Origin: a virus
Reading direction: 5' to 3' (one strand)
Length of the DNA stretch: 60,721 nt
IMG/VR virus record: IMGVR_UViG_3300042503_002233
Location: 1 to 60,721 of that record
The notes beneath the pieces are model-generated. The model saw only the letters and a list, made by a program, of their open reading frames with translations. It did no database searches and was not told the DNA's origin. A program made the position numbers and the translations under genes. Below, piece after piece: positions 19,113-28,291 of the stretch. Position 1 is the first letter of the stretch. Every line of letters starts with the position of its first letter.

Positions 19113-19928
19113 ATGAATAAAAACCAGCAAACAAAAGGAATGCCGTCAATTCTGGGCGACATTACGCCGCCATTTTCGGGGCAGACTCAACACGGGTCGT
19201 CACGCGACTTTGACACGCTTTACCCTGCGTGGCAAACGAGCCAGACGCCGGAACTGAACACAAAAATAATAGGCGCCGTCCAGCCGATCATCGACACGGC
19301 AGTCAGCAGTTACGCTGGAAACGCCGCAAGCCCGACCGTTAGAAACAAAGCAAAGATTATGGCGTTAAAAGCGCTGCAGTCCTACGACCCGAATCGCGGT
19401 AACGTAAAAACGCATTTACTGTCGCAGATGCAGAGTTTGCGGCGGCTGGCAGCGCAAGAGCAAAACATCATTTCTATCCCGGAGCAGGTCGGATTAGATT
19501 TTCAGCGGCTTGGTGCGGCGGAAAACGAGCTTCGCGACAGCCTAAGCCGCGACCCGACAGATGACGAACTCGCGGACATGACCGGGCTTTCTATACGGCG
19601 CATCAAGAAGATACGCAATTTCCATCAACCCGTATCCGAAGGTATGACAGCCCGACGAGACAGCAATAGCGATGACGACACCAACACAGACGTTGCCAGC
19701 ACGCTCCCAAACGCCACGAGCGCGACTGACGCGTGGCTGGACTTTGTATACGGTGATTTGTCGCCAGTAGATAAGCTTGTAATGGATATGACGCTCGGCC
19801 GTAACGGCAGACGCCCGGCAAGTACGCAAGATATAGCACGCCGTTTAAACATAACGTCGGGCGCTGTTAGTCAACGGGCGGCAAAAATTCAAACCATGCT
19901 TGATCAGCGGTACAAACACAATTTTTAA
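19113..19928 (+). CDS. Phage-encoded sigma-70-family RNA polymerase sigma factor
   Basis: The 271-residue protein has a region-2-like segment (about 70-118, with KALQSYDPNRGNVKTHLLSQ), a clear region 3 (about 119-170, IISIPEQVGLDFQRL and DPTDDELADMTGLSIRRIKK) and a region 4 helix-turn-helix (about 210-265, STQDIARRLNITSGAVSQRA). Region 1 is absent, as in alternative sigmas. It should direct host RNA polymerase to phage promoters, perhaps late ones. It is unusual to find it inside a baseplate operon, 8 bases after the hub gene. The N-terminal 60 residues are not sigma-like, and region 2 is weak enough that -10 recognition is uncertain. Confidence 0.75.
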   Translation: MNKNQQTKGMPSILGDITPPFSGQTQHGSSRDFDTLYPAWQTSQTPELNTKIIGAVQPIIDTAVSSYAGNAASPTVRNKAKIMALKALQSYDPNRGNVKTHLLSQMQSLRRLAAQEQNIISIPEQVGLDFQRLGAAENELRDSLSRDPTDDELADMTGLSIRRIKKIRNFHQPVSEGMTARRDSNSDDDTNTDVASTLPNATSATDAWLDFVYGDLSPVDKLVMDMTLGRNGRRPASTQDIARRLNITSGAVSQRAAKIQTMLDQRYKHNF

Positions 19929-19936
19929 GGTGTAAC

Positions 19937-20401
19937 ATGGGGCATCCCAAAGGCGGGCCAAAAGCCAAAGTCGATCCAAAATTCGAAGACCGCGTCAAAG
20001 ACCTTGAAGACAAAGCCAACGATTTTTCGGAGCATTTTCGTAATCATACGCGGTTTCGAAAATGGCACACACCCGAAAAAGTCACAGACATTTTAGACGT
20101 CCCGTCCATCGACAACCCGACATGGGACCGAAACGACATCAACGAGTTGTATTCCGAACAAATTGTCGGGAAGGCTGGTGATCAGGCCGGTTCTTTTGGT
20201 GACGCGCAGGCTATGAAGTGGCAGGCTGATTTTATGGCGGTAGAAGAGCGTGCTTTCCGTACACGGCACGCAAGCTTTGTGCGCTGCGCCTCGCTGGCGC
20301 ACGGCCGTTTAAACGGACACGGAAAAAAAAGCCTAGGCATCTTTTCGTTCTTGAAAGACGGTATAAACACCGTCATCAAGTTCGGCGGCATGAGAAAGTA
20401 G
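19937..20401 (+). CDS. Unknown protein in the baseplate operon
   Basis: A 154-residue basic protein preceded by a good Shine-Dalgarno (AAGGTG). It has a Gly/Lys-rich start, a helical segment (DRVKDLEDKANDFSEHFRNH) and a C-terminus with FSFLKDGINTVIKFGG. Two cysteines or fewer, and no membrane helix. Its place between the sigma factor and the gp25-like gene suggests a small baseplate component; nothing more can be supported. Confidence 0.5.
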   Translation: MGHPKGGPKAKVDPKFEDRVKDLEDKANDFSEHFRNHTRFRKWHTPEKVTDILDVPSIDNPTWDRNDINELYSEQIVGKAGDQAGSFGDAQAMKWQADFMAVEERAFRTRHASFVRCASLAHGRLNGHGKKSLGIFSFLKDGINTVIKFGGMRK

Positions 20402-20408
20402 GCGCTTT

Positions 20409-20930
20409 ATGGCATTAGCCGATTACGTAAACAGGAAATACGACTACTTAGCGCTGCAAAACACCACGGCTAAGACGGTCGGCACGAGAGAAAAAAAGCT
20501 CGGGCTTGAGCTTTTTAACAAAACTACGTCTGGACAATTAACCACGGGCGTTCAAAAACTAGCGCAACGGTGGCTACTAGAGTTTATGACAGAACTTGGC
20601 TCGATGCCGGGTCTGCCAAACCGCGGCACAAATTTTATGCGCGCGGCCAGAACAGGGCAGTTTCGCGTGCCCCTAAACGTACAGGCAGAATTTGCCGTGG
20701 CCGAAATAAACATCCGTCGAAACCTGTCGGCAGAAGAAACAGCAAACATGCCAGATGACGAGCGGTATGCCGACTCCGAGGTGCTGAACATCGCTATTTT
20801 ACCCGGATACGACGTGTCGGAGGCCAGCGGCACATCTGCGGTGTTTTTGTCTTTAGGTGTTAGAATTACAAGCCGGGCAGGCGACACCAGAGAAGTCATT
20901 CTGCCTATAGAAATAGTGCCGCGAGGCTAA
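20409..20930 (+). CDS. gp25/gpW-like baseplate wedge protein
   Basis: This 173-residue protein stands immediately before the baseplate J-like gene, the invariable place of gp25 or gpW proteins in contractile systems. The core (QRWLLEFMTELGSMPGLPNR, GTNFM) matches the expected helix then Gly-Pro-Gly turn of this family, and the C-terminus is a beta strand pair (VFLSLGVRITSR, VILPIEIVP). It would initiate sheath assembly on the wedge. It is longer at the N-terminus than the usual 100-130 residues. Confidence 0.65.
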   Translation: MALADYVNRKYDYLALQNTTAKTVGTREKKLGLELFNKTTSGQLTTGVQKLAQRWLLEFMTELGSMPGLPNRGTNFMRAARTGQFRVPLNVQAEFAVAEINIRRNLSAEETANMPDDERYADSEVLNIAILPGYDVSEASGTSAVFLSLGVRITSRAGDTREVILPIEIVPRG

Positions 20931-20932
20931 AT

Positions 20933-22582
20933 ATGCCACTTGAAATAACCAGCTTGCGAGAATTGTCGCCGGAGCAGATTGCGGCCGTGACAGCTACGTT
21001 GTCGCAGCTTATGCAGGAGCGCCACCCAGAAGTAGAGCTAAGTCGCGGTGTATTTCACGACTTGGTGCTCTATTTCAATGCCGTTTTAAACGCGGCTGTA
21101 AAAGAAAATATTGATCGCGTCATGCAGAGCAACAGCCTGCTAGCGATTACACAAAATCCGGCGTTAGCTGAAGATGCGCTGGTCGATCAGGTATTGTCAA
21201 ATTTTAACGTTACGCGCGACCCCGGGTCGCGGGCTACCGGCTCCGCTACGTTTGTTTTCTTGCTCGACAGGCAAACTGTAATTCAAAACGACATCGACTT
21301 CTCCGCGAACGACCGGATTTTCCGCGCGGCGAGCACTTACACATTTTTGCCGACGGGTAGTGTGGCCACTAAAACAAATGAACGCGTCTTGCTCGCGGTG
21401 GGTGACGGCACGTATTCCGCGTCGATTCCCATGCTCGCGACAACCGTGGGGGATGCGAGCAACATCCGCCGCGGTACGCCGTTTACCGCAAACGCCAGCC
21501 CCGGTAACGTGTCAGCCGTTTTTGCCACAAGCGATTTTGTTGACGGCAAAGACCCAGCAACAAACGAAATGTATTTGAAAAAGCTGGGCGACGGGCTAAC
21601 GGCAAAGACAATCGGTAGTCGAAAAAGCTATGAGGCGTTTATTCGAAGCTACCCGGAATACAGAAATATTTTGCACTGCTCTGTGCTCGGCTGCGGCGAC
21701 GTCGAGCAGCAGCGCGACCAGCACAGCATTTTCCCGATCTCAGGCGGCGGGAAAGTAGATATTTATCTGCAGACAAATTCGTCTGCGCAAGAAATTGATC
21801 ACACGCTAGAAGCTACGTACGTCGGCGTTAGCGAGGGCGGCACTATTTGGCAGGTTTCTATCCCTAAAAACGCGGCGCCGGGTTTTTACGACATAACCCG
21901 TGTCGCAAAGATTGGCGACTCCACGACCAACGGTTATGCCGTTGTACAAGACCTTCGCAACGTAGACTTGTCTCAAGCGTCGTTCGCTCCTGATATTGTC
22001 CACGTGTACGAGGGCGTGTACAGCCGATATCAGGCCGCCATTATTCGTTTTGAAGACTCCGACACGTTGTCATCTGGTTTGACCGTAAACAAGAGCAAGG
22101 CGCTATACACAGTGACTACACGAGGTATGCCGCTCATCGGAGATATACACGACACGCTCACGGCCCGCGATAATCGGCCGCGGGCTACGGACATTCTTGT
22201 GAAGGCGGCCGTGCCGTGTTTTACTCGGATCGCTTTTGAAGTTCGCACCGAGACAAATGAAATCATCAGCGCAGATAAGCTGCAAGAGATTAAAAAAGCT
22301 GTTGTTACTGCGGTGGCTGAAGTAGGCTTTTCTGGGCAGTTGCACGCCTCGGTTATTGCGAACGCTGCCCATAAGTTTTTAACAGGCCGGCAAGCTGTCG
22401 GGGCGGTTGATATGTTTGGTAAAATCCGGCGGCCAGACGGCACATACGCGTATCTGCGTGACAACACGATGTTAGCCATTCCGAACGACCCCACGCGTCT
22501 AGTCACGGGCCGTACAACGGCTTTTGTTGTGGGCGTCGACGACGTATCTATCTCGTACTCAGCCGCTGGCTTTACGCTCTGA
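20933..22582 (+). CDS. Baseplate wedge protein, J/gp6/Mu gp47 family
   Basis: A 549-residue protein with the layout of baseplate J proteins: a helical N-terminus (SPEQIAAVTATLSQLMQERH), a central beta region with SRATGSATFVFLLDRQTVI, and a C-terminal alpha/beta domain (RATDILVKAAVPCFTRIAFE, then LQEIKKAVVTAVAEVGFSGQ). These proteins form the wedge ring that triggers sheath contraction. It follows the gp25-like gene after two bases, and a gene of the next wedge position follows after seven. Confidence 0.82.
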   Translation: MPLEITSLRELSPEQIAAVTATLSQLMQERHPEVELSRGVFHDLVLYFNAVLNAAVKENIDRVMQSNSLLAITQNPALAEDALVDQVLSNFNVTRDPGSRATGSATFVFLLDRQTVIQNDIDFSANDRIFRAASTYTFLPTGSVATKTNERVLLAVGDGTYSASIPMLATTVGDASNIRRGTPFTANASPGNVSAVFATSDFVDGKDPATNEMYLKKLGDGLTAKTIGSRKSYEAFIRSYPEYRNILHCSVLGCGDVEQQRDQHSIFPISGGGKVDIYLQTNSSAQEIDHTLEATYVGVSEGGTIWQVSIPKNAAPGFYDITRVAKIGDSTTNGYAVVQDLRNVDLSQASFAPDIVHVYEGVYSRYQAAIIRFEDSDTLSSGLTVNKSKALYTVTTRGMPLIGDIHDTLTARDNRPRATDILVKAAVPCFTRIAFEVRTETNEIISADKLQEIKKAVVTAVAEVGFSGQLHASVIANAAHKFLTGRQAVGAVDMFGKIRRPDGTYAYLRDNTMLAIPNDPTRLVTGRTTAFVVGVDDVSISYSAAGFTL

Positions 22583-22589
22583 GCCAAAA

Positions 22590-24467
22590 ATGAAAAAAAA
22601 CGAGTATGTATATCCGGGCTCGGACCTTGATCGCAGTAAGGTGCTCATATCTCTGCTAGGGAGTTTTTGGTCGCGCACGTACACCGGCATAGATCAAATT
22701 CACTCGCATGTCGATGCGACGGCTTATACTGTCGCGCAGTCCCACAGAAATCTTTTAGAAACCGTGGCTGCGCTAAGCCGGTACGACGTGCCGCTATTTC
22801 ACGAAGAGACGATAGCCCCGGTGGCGATTCGCCGAAGTCAGTTGAATTCGGCTGCGACAAATACGACTCGTTTTGACCGCACAGCAGAAAAAATTGATGC
22901 CGGCCTGCAGTTTGACAAGCCGATGCAAGGTGAACTGTTTTCTTTTCCGCTGCCGGCCAGTTTCCGCGGAGCGACCGCACTACTCAATAAGATTACGTAC
23001 CCTACTGTCGCGCTGCTGGAAAACATCGACTTCTCCGTCGACCTGTCGCGTAACGCGCTTGTATTTACCAGCAATCCTTTTGACAACGCTGGATTTTTCC
23101 GTCGTGTTGTGGCGAACGGCAGCGAAACGGATGAAGAAATCACACTGTGGGCGTTCTACGGAAAATTTGACTACGAGTATGTGTTCCGGCAGTTTGCGTA
23201 CGCGGTGGGAATCAAGCTGCGCACAAGCCAAAATTATAAAGACCTGACGAACGCGATATTCAGCAGCTTCGTCGACGGCGGCGCGTCCGCAAAAAACTTA
23301 GACCTCGCTATCGCAGCAATCTGTGGCATCCCGGTCGTTATTGACCCGCAGGAGACAGTGGAGGTTGTGGAATACGACGCGACAGGACTGCTCGTCGTTA
23401 CCGATAAAAACGTCTATAAATTTCACGAGGACGCCGAGCCGGCCGTCAGCGCCGGGATGCTTGTCCGCGCCGGCGATCCTCTTGTGCGCGCCTTCGAGAT
23501 CAACGAATTTTTTGTCGGCGGCACGTATTTAAAGGACATAGACGACCCGATTGATAGGCCGACTACGACAAAACTATTGACAACGAATTTTTATGAGACG
23601 CTAACGGCTGAAGACAGTATCGACGACTTAGTGGTGTCCGCACCACCATCCTGCCCGGTCAAAAAAGACTTAATGGCGTTAGCGCTCGACAACAACTTCT
23701 TATCGACCTGCTTCTACGGTGACCTTGTATTTGAAAACAAAGTTGTGCCGTTGATCGTCGACACCGAACACCCAAGCGGGTATACATTTGTTCGGTTTGC
23801 GGTCGGCGGTTATCCGGCAGACGTAGATCGCTTTTTTCAGGAAATACATGCCCGCGGTGTCGAATCAGCAGAGACAAACCGAACAACGTGTTTTTTACAC
23901 CCCAACGAATATCGCACGTTTTTAGACCTACCCGAGACAGGGCTTGTAGACAAAATTTACAAGACGCTAGACGATAACAGATATTACGACTGGATACCGG
24001 TAGACCCTCGCCCAGAATCGGGGCCGACGGGTAGGTACGAGCAGATTACGCAGTTGCCGCCATTTAAAAAGCTGGGCACGCTGGCGCACCTGCTCGACAA
24101 GCGCCGGCAGCCCGACGGCGAGCCAACAGAGAAGAACTTACCCAAAGAAATAAACCCGCTGCTGTTTATCATCGAAAACGTGCTTAGAAATAACGTTTTT
24201 GTCGTCAGAATCAATGTTTCGGCGCTGGGACAAAATCGCCTCGGGCTGTACAATATACGGCATCTGCGGCAGGTTGTTCCTCCGCAGACAGCCATGATTG
24301 TCGTATTTGAATTAGCGGCAAAATCTGACAAAATCGACGCTGACGAGTACGTTCCTGACGCGTTAACAACTTTTACCGGAATCGAACCACAACTTGACGT
24401 TGTAAACGAAACACACGTAAAAGACCTTGGGGTCCTAATTAACCGGATATCAGGCACGTGCCAGTGA
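22590..24467 (+). CDS. Baseplate wedge/tail protein downstream of J
   Basis: The start is taken at ATG 22590 (MKKNEYVYPG), just after the J-like stop; an upstream in-frame extension would overlap J heavily. The 625-residue product begins with a helical segment and continues with mixed alpha/beta regions (KDLTNAIFSSFVDGGASAKN, then IAAICGIPVVIDPQETVEVV). This recalls the tail protein I or gp7 position in other contractile tails, where it links the wedge to fibres. Homology is not certain. Confidence 0.6.
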   Translation: MKKNEYVYPGSDLDRSKVLISLLGSFWSRTYTGIDQIHSHVDATAYTVAQSHRNLLETVAALSRYDVPLFHEETIAPVAIRRSQLNSAATNTTRFDRTAEKIDAGLQFDKPMQGELFSFPLPASFRGATALLNKITYPTVALLENIDFSVDLSRNALVFTSNPFDNAGFFRRVVANGSETDEEITLWAFYGKFDYEYVFRQFAYAVGIKLRTSQNYKDLTNAIFSSFVDGGASAKNLDLAIAAICGIPVVIDPQETVEVVEYDATGLLVVTDKNVYKFHEDAEPAVSAGMLVRAGDPLVRAFEINEFFVGGTYLKDIDDPIDRPTTTKLLTTNFYETLTAEDSIDDLVVSAPPSCPVKKDLMALALDNNFLSTCFYGDLVFENKVVPLIVDTEHPSGYTFVRFAVGGYPADVDRFFQEIHARGVESAETNRTTCFLHPNEYRTFLDLPETGLVDKIYKTLDDNRYYDWIPVDPRPESGPTGRYEQITQLPPFKKLGTLAHLLDKRRQPDGEPTEKNLPKEINPLLFIIENVLRNNVFVVRINVSALGQNRLGLYNIRHLRQVVPPQTAMIVVFELAAKSDKIDADEYVPDALTTFTGIEPQLDVVNETHVKDLGVLINRISGTCQ

Positions 24468-24474
24468 GGGACGC

Positions 24475-25110
24475 ATGACAGACGATACGATTAGCGGCGG
24501 CAACGGCGTCCGCGGGCACATAACGCTGTGGCAAATCGACGAGACCACGGGTCTTAAAGTCCCGGTGGGCTCGCAGAAAAACCAAATTCAATATTCGTGG
24601 GGCTTTATTGCCGCGAAACAGATCGGTTACAGACCGAACCCAGAGCGCTACAACTACAACATCTCCGCCGTGTATATCGAGTTCGAAAATCAAACAGACC
24701 CCGAAGTCGAAATATCTGTAGCGCCGTTTTCGCGAGACCTTGGCATTGCGTACTATAACGACTTGGCGGAATCACCCAACCGCGACTTTTTACGCATTCC
24801 GCTGATCATAGAGCCTGCTGGCGGTGTCTCCAGCGGGTACGAGGCGAAACTTCCGACAGAGCAACAACTCAATAAGCTGACGTTTTTTGTTCAAACTGTC
24901 GGCACACAGGGTGTACACGGAAAAACATTCAGCCATAACGCAGAAGGCGGCACAAGTAAAGTGTACGCCGCGGCACTCGTAGCTGCGCCGCTTTACAGTG
25001 ACAGAACAAAAGACGTTGTTTTTGCTCGCACCATGTTCATCCCGTCGAATCAAGTAACAAAAGAAGCGTCATCGCAAATCGGTCTCACGTGGGACATTGC
25101 GTTTGAGTAA
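24475..25110 (+). CDS. Tail structural protein of unknown family
   Basis: A 211-residue protein with Shine-Dalgarno GAGGG seven bases before ATG. It is beta-rich (TLWQIDETTGLKVPVGSQKN, VYIEFENQTDPEVEISVAPF). A central GVSSGYEAKLPTEQQLNKLT is followed by strands ending in WDIAFE. It sits between the wedge genes and the large tail-tip protein and probably forms a peripheral baseplate or fibre-attachment part. No named domain was recognised. Confidence 0.5.
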   Translation: MTDDTISGGNGVRGHITLWQIDETTGLKVPVGSQKNQIQYSWGFIAAKQIGYRPNPERYNYNISAVYIEFENQTDPEVEISVAPFSRDLGIAYYNDLAESPNRDFLRIPLIIEPAGGVSSGYEAKLPTEQQLNKLTFFVQTVGTQGVHGKTFSHNAEGGTSKVYAAALVAAPLYSDRTKDVVFARTMFIPSNQVTKEASSQIGLTWDIAFE

Positions 25111-25124
25111 ATAACATAGCCGGA

Positions 25125-25138
25125 GGACAAGGATGTCC
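25125..25138 (+). promoter_or_regulatory. CsrA SELEX-like hairpin covering the start codon
   Basis: GGACA pairs perfectly with TGTCC around the loop AGGA, and the start codon of the next gene (25133) lies inside it. The core ACAAGGATGT matches ten consecutive positions of the CsrA in-vitro-selected consensus RUACARGGAUGU, including the paired ACA/UGU and looped GGA known for that ligand. A separate GGAGG Shine-Dalgarno lies just upstream (25122-25126). CsrA binding would block ribosome entry. Confidence 0.6.
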
Positions 25139-27331
25139 GCGAACTGGCCCCACAACATTAAGCACGTAACGCCCGGCGAGCCCGTACAGGCTGGCATTGT
25201 CGGACGCCCTGACCGCACCTTAGAGGAGCGGACGGAGTATTTGAAGGAACGCCTCGACGCGGCCGAACTCGGTCGCGCAATTTTCGAGGTGGACGCCACT
25301 GTATCTCCAGACGTGCTTCCCGGCCAGCCGGTGTACTGGAACTGGAGCACAAATCGCTACGAAAAAGCGCTCGTAGCCGTCGAACAAGACCCCACGACGC
25401 AAGTATTTTCGACTCAGCCGTCCAGCGAATGCGTTGGCATGTGCTATCGCAAAAAAGCAGCCGACCGCGCTGACATTGTGTTGCGCGGTTTAGTTGTTTT
25501 TAACGATCTGGCAAACGCCATCGGCCCGACGGTCGAGCCGGGTAAGTATTACTTGTCCGCGGTTGAAGCTGGGAAGCTGTCGAAACAAAAACCGCCAATC
25601 ACGGTCGTTGTGTGCCATGTGCAGGGCCCGCGCGATAACTGCTCAGACAAACTGCGCGTTATCGTCATGCCTCAGACGCGCGACTATGTCGAAGAACACA
25701 CGCACTACCGCTTTGATCTTTTTCCAAAGCCGTGCGGAACGAACACTTTATACACGGATGACGACGGCGAGCAACGCCACCGCATAGACAATGTTAACCC
25801 TGAACTGCAAGGCTGGTTGCCTGCCGATCATCCAACCTTTCGCCGCGACCCGGACGATGCGACAACAAATTACGCGCCGCCCGGGGCGATTTTTGGCTAC
25901 AACCTGAAAAAACACGCTGCCCTAAACAGAGTGTGGCCGCCCATACCGATTCAATCGGTGTCAATGATTTGGGACAAAGGTCTTAATCTTGTCGGCGCAA
26001 CGGAGATTCCGCTTGGTGCTTCTGGTTTAGCCGTCTGCGACGTCAATGGCATTTGGTGGATGAGCAACTGCCAAGGCGACGTGCCGTGGCCGGCTAACTG
26101 GACGCCGGATTACAACACCGGTTCCGGTCTTGGCGACGAATGCCCGCGCAACGAAGTTATGCGCGTGGTCGTGATCTACCTGCGCATGTTGCTCGGAAAT
26201 GATCGCAGCGTAGTGACCAGTCTCGTGCAGGACGTAGACACAGTAGACGGCGAAACAATCGTTGCGCCGGTCGCGATTACAAACTGCGACGATTTGCCAG
26301 CCTCGACGGGCGACCTAAAGCTCAACGTTGATTTGCAATTTGCAAAAACAGAGGCCATTGGCGGGCAAGCCGTAAAAGGCGTAACGAATCGGCATCAGCT
26401 TGCTCGGGGCTGGGTGGCAGAAGGCGTTGTCACAACCACGCCGACGTATTTAACAGTAACTGGCTCGCGCAGCGCGTCGATGCCGGTGTCGGTTTCCGTA
26501 GCGCCAGAGGCGATTTTTACTTGCGCTAATCATGGTTTTACAGCCGGAACAAAAGTGCGTCTTGTACCGGGCGCGGCCAGCACGCTCCCGTCCGGCGTAC
26601 TGGCAAATACAGAATACTTCGTTCTCGACCGCGACCTCACGACAAATTCTTTCAAGTTGTCGTCGTCAGCTAAAGGAACACCGCTTACAACCACAGCCGC
26701 CGGCGTCGGTACGTTTCGGGTTATATCCGGCCGCTACCTGACGGACGCAGAAAAAATTAGTCTGGGCATCGGCACCACAAACAAAATACCTGTGCACCAA
26801 GGGCTGTTGCGCATTGACTACACAGACGATCTTGTAGAGCGAGAAATATCACCGCAAATAATCCGCTTAAGTGACACAGTCGAACGACTGTATATGGACA
26901 TTCCGTATCTGGGTTTTCCGGCTGGGCAGAACTCGTTGCTGCGAATCCGACTTAACGTGCCAGAAGTAAATGTCGATCAGAATCTGAAAATGAAGATTCG
27001 TGTTCGGCTATTCGGGCGGGACGGCAGTCCGACGACAAATACAGCCTTGCCGCCGATGTACATGTCGTATCGCCGGCTTCCGCGACCCTACGCTAGCACG
27101 CTGCCACTTCCGACAGTTGATACAGACATTACGTTCTTAGATGACGTATCGCTGCCGACGCACCCTGTGCTGCCAATCGACACGGCAGTCGAGCGGGACA
27201 GCGAAGAATTCGGCGTGCAGGCCGGAGACACTGTGCTCGTAACGCTCGAACGTCGCGATAACAACGCGTACGACAATGACGTGGGGGTTTTACGCATCGC
27301 GGGAATCGTCCGCAGCGCCGATGGAGTATAG
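25133..27331 (+). CDS. Large tail-tip structural protein with inserted fibre-type domain
   Basis: The start is ATG 25133, behind GGAGG. The 732-residue product has an N-terminal region with scattered cysteines, a WDKGLNLVGATEIPLG segment, then (about 460-530) an insertion of a kind seen in many phage structural proteins (ANHGFTAGTKVRLVPGAAST, NSFKLSSSAKGTPL). A beta-rich C-terminus follows. It precedes the tandem adhesin genes and may be the platform to which they attach; this is inferred from position. Translation may be controlled by CsrA through the hairpin over its start codon. Confidence 0.6.
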   Translation: MSANWPHNIKHVTPGEPVQAGIVGRPDRTLEERTEYLKERLDAAELGRAIFEVDATVSPDVLPGQPVYWNWSTNRYEKALVAVEQDPTTQVFSTQPSSECVGMCYRKKAADRADIVLRGLVVFNDLANAIGPTVEPGKYYLSAVEAGKLSKQKPPITVVVCHVQGPRDNCSDKLRVIVMPQTRDYVEEHTHYRFDLFPKPCGTNTLYTDDDGEQRHRIDNVNPELQGWLPADHPTFRRDPDDATTNYAPPGAIFGYNLKKHAALNRVWPPIPIQSVSMIWDKGLNLVGATEIPLGASGLAVCDVNGIWWMSNCQGDVPWPANWTPDYNTGSGLGDECPRNEVMRVVVIYLRMLLGNDRSVVTSLVQDVDTVDGETIVAPVAITNCDDLPASTGDLKLNVDLQFAKTEAIGGQAVKGVTNRHQLARGWVAEGVVTTTPTYLTVTGSRSASMPVSVSVAPEAIFTCANHGFTAGTKVRLVPGAASTLPSGVLANTEYFVLDRDLTTNSFKLSSSAKGTPLTTTAAGVGTFRVISGRYLTDAEKISLGIGTTNKIPVHQGLLRIDYTDDLVEREISPQIIRLSDTVERLYMDIPYLGFPAGQNSLLRIRLNVPEVNVDQNLKMKIRVRLFGRDGSPTTNTALPPMYMSYRRLPRPYASTLPLPTVDTDITFLDDVSLPTHPVLPIDTAVERDSEEFGVQAGDTVLVTLERRDNNAYDNDVGVLRIAGIVRSADGV

Positions 27332-27341
27332 GTGAGCCGCT

Positions 27342-28283
27342 ATGCCTATTGGAAATTGGAATCTACAGTGGCTCAACCATAACTCGCAGCGGTCATATCC
27401 GCTGACGACGTGGGCAACAAAAGTAGACGTAAAAGAAGCGATTCGGCTTCCAGACAGCTTTATTGTCGCGATGTATCTCCCAATCAGCGCCACGATAAAC
27501 GCAGACACAAGCCGCTTTTTCTTAAAGAACGTCCTAATCAGCCCGACAGGTTTTAACATCACTGTCGGATACTTGAACGCCGAAGGTGACGCGATTGACG
27601 TCGCTGCCGCCAACATTGCGCGCGCGACATACGCGCCGAACAGGGCATATGCGCTCGGCGGTATTGACGAATTTAACGACACTATCGGTCATGTTGTACT
27701 CGGAACTTTAGACGAGATAGATAAGCTCGCGCCCGGATACTATACGTTCGACCTAGCCGGCGGAGCGTTAGAAGCAGACGTTATCAGGCCAAACATTCGT
27801 GGCGTATCCCGGCTGCGCGTAACAAATAACAACCAAAGTAGCGAGTACATTTATGGCGACGTAACGCTCGTCGCGGGCACAAACATTCGCATCAGCGTGG
27901 CGTACACGCCCACCGACACGAAAATAATTTTTGACGCTATCTCAGGCTTGAACTTAAACGCAGACTGTATTTGCCCTACGCCAAAAGAAGGCGAGTGCAT
28001 CCGTTGCATCAACGGCGTCTGCAGCGATAACGGCACGTTCACGCTTATCGCGAACGAGTGCGTTCAGTTGGCTCCGGGAAATAACAGTCTGACTCTCCGT
28101 GATGTGTGCGCGCAACCATGCTGCGGCTGCGCCGAGCTTGACGAGTTAAATACGCAAATTGACCGCTTCAGAGACGGCGTAACGACACTGCAAAACTTCG
28201 TAAGCCGTTTAAGCGCAGAGGTAACACAAATGTCACTCGTCGTGCTTGGAAGCAAGATCGGCGACACCGGCTGCGGCAACTGA
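27342..28283 (+). CDS. Tail adhesin/adaptor paralogue 1
   Basis: The 313-residue protein opens with an N-terminal module (WNLQWLNHNSQRSYPLTTWA) that recurs, diverged, in the next four genes, all with an aromatic/Arg-x-Tyr-Pro core. The C-terminus has a cysteine-rich stretch (CICPTPKEGECIRCINGVCS) with the NGV-type motif also shared by the paralogues, then CCGC and a helical end with heptads that may trimerise. It is likely a receptor-binding or fibre-base protein. It begins 10 bases after the previous gene. Confidence 0.55.
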   Translation: MPIGNWNLQWLNHNSQRSYPLTTWATKVDVKEAIRLPDSFIVAMYLPISATINADTSRFFLKNVLISPTGFNITVGYLNAEGDAIDVAAANIARATYAPNRAYALGGIDEFNDTIGHVVLGTLDEIDKLAPGYYTFDLAGGALEADVIRPNIRGVSRLRVTNNNQSSEYIYGDVTLVAGTNIRISVAYTPTDTKIIFDAISGLNLNADCICPTPKEGECIRCINGVCSDNGTFTLIANECVQLAPGNNSLTLRDVCAQPCCGCAELDELNTQIDRFRDGVTTLQNFVSRLSAEVTQMSLVVLGSKIGDTGCGN

Positions 28284-28291
28284 GGTGAAAC

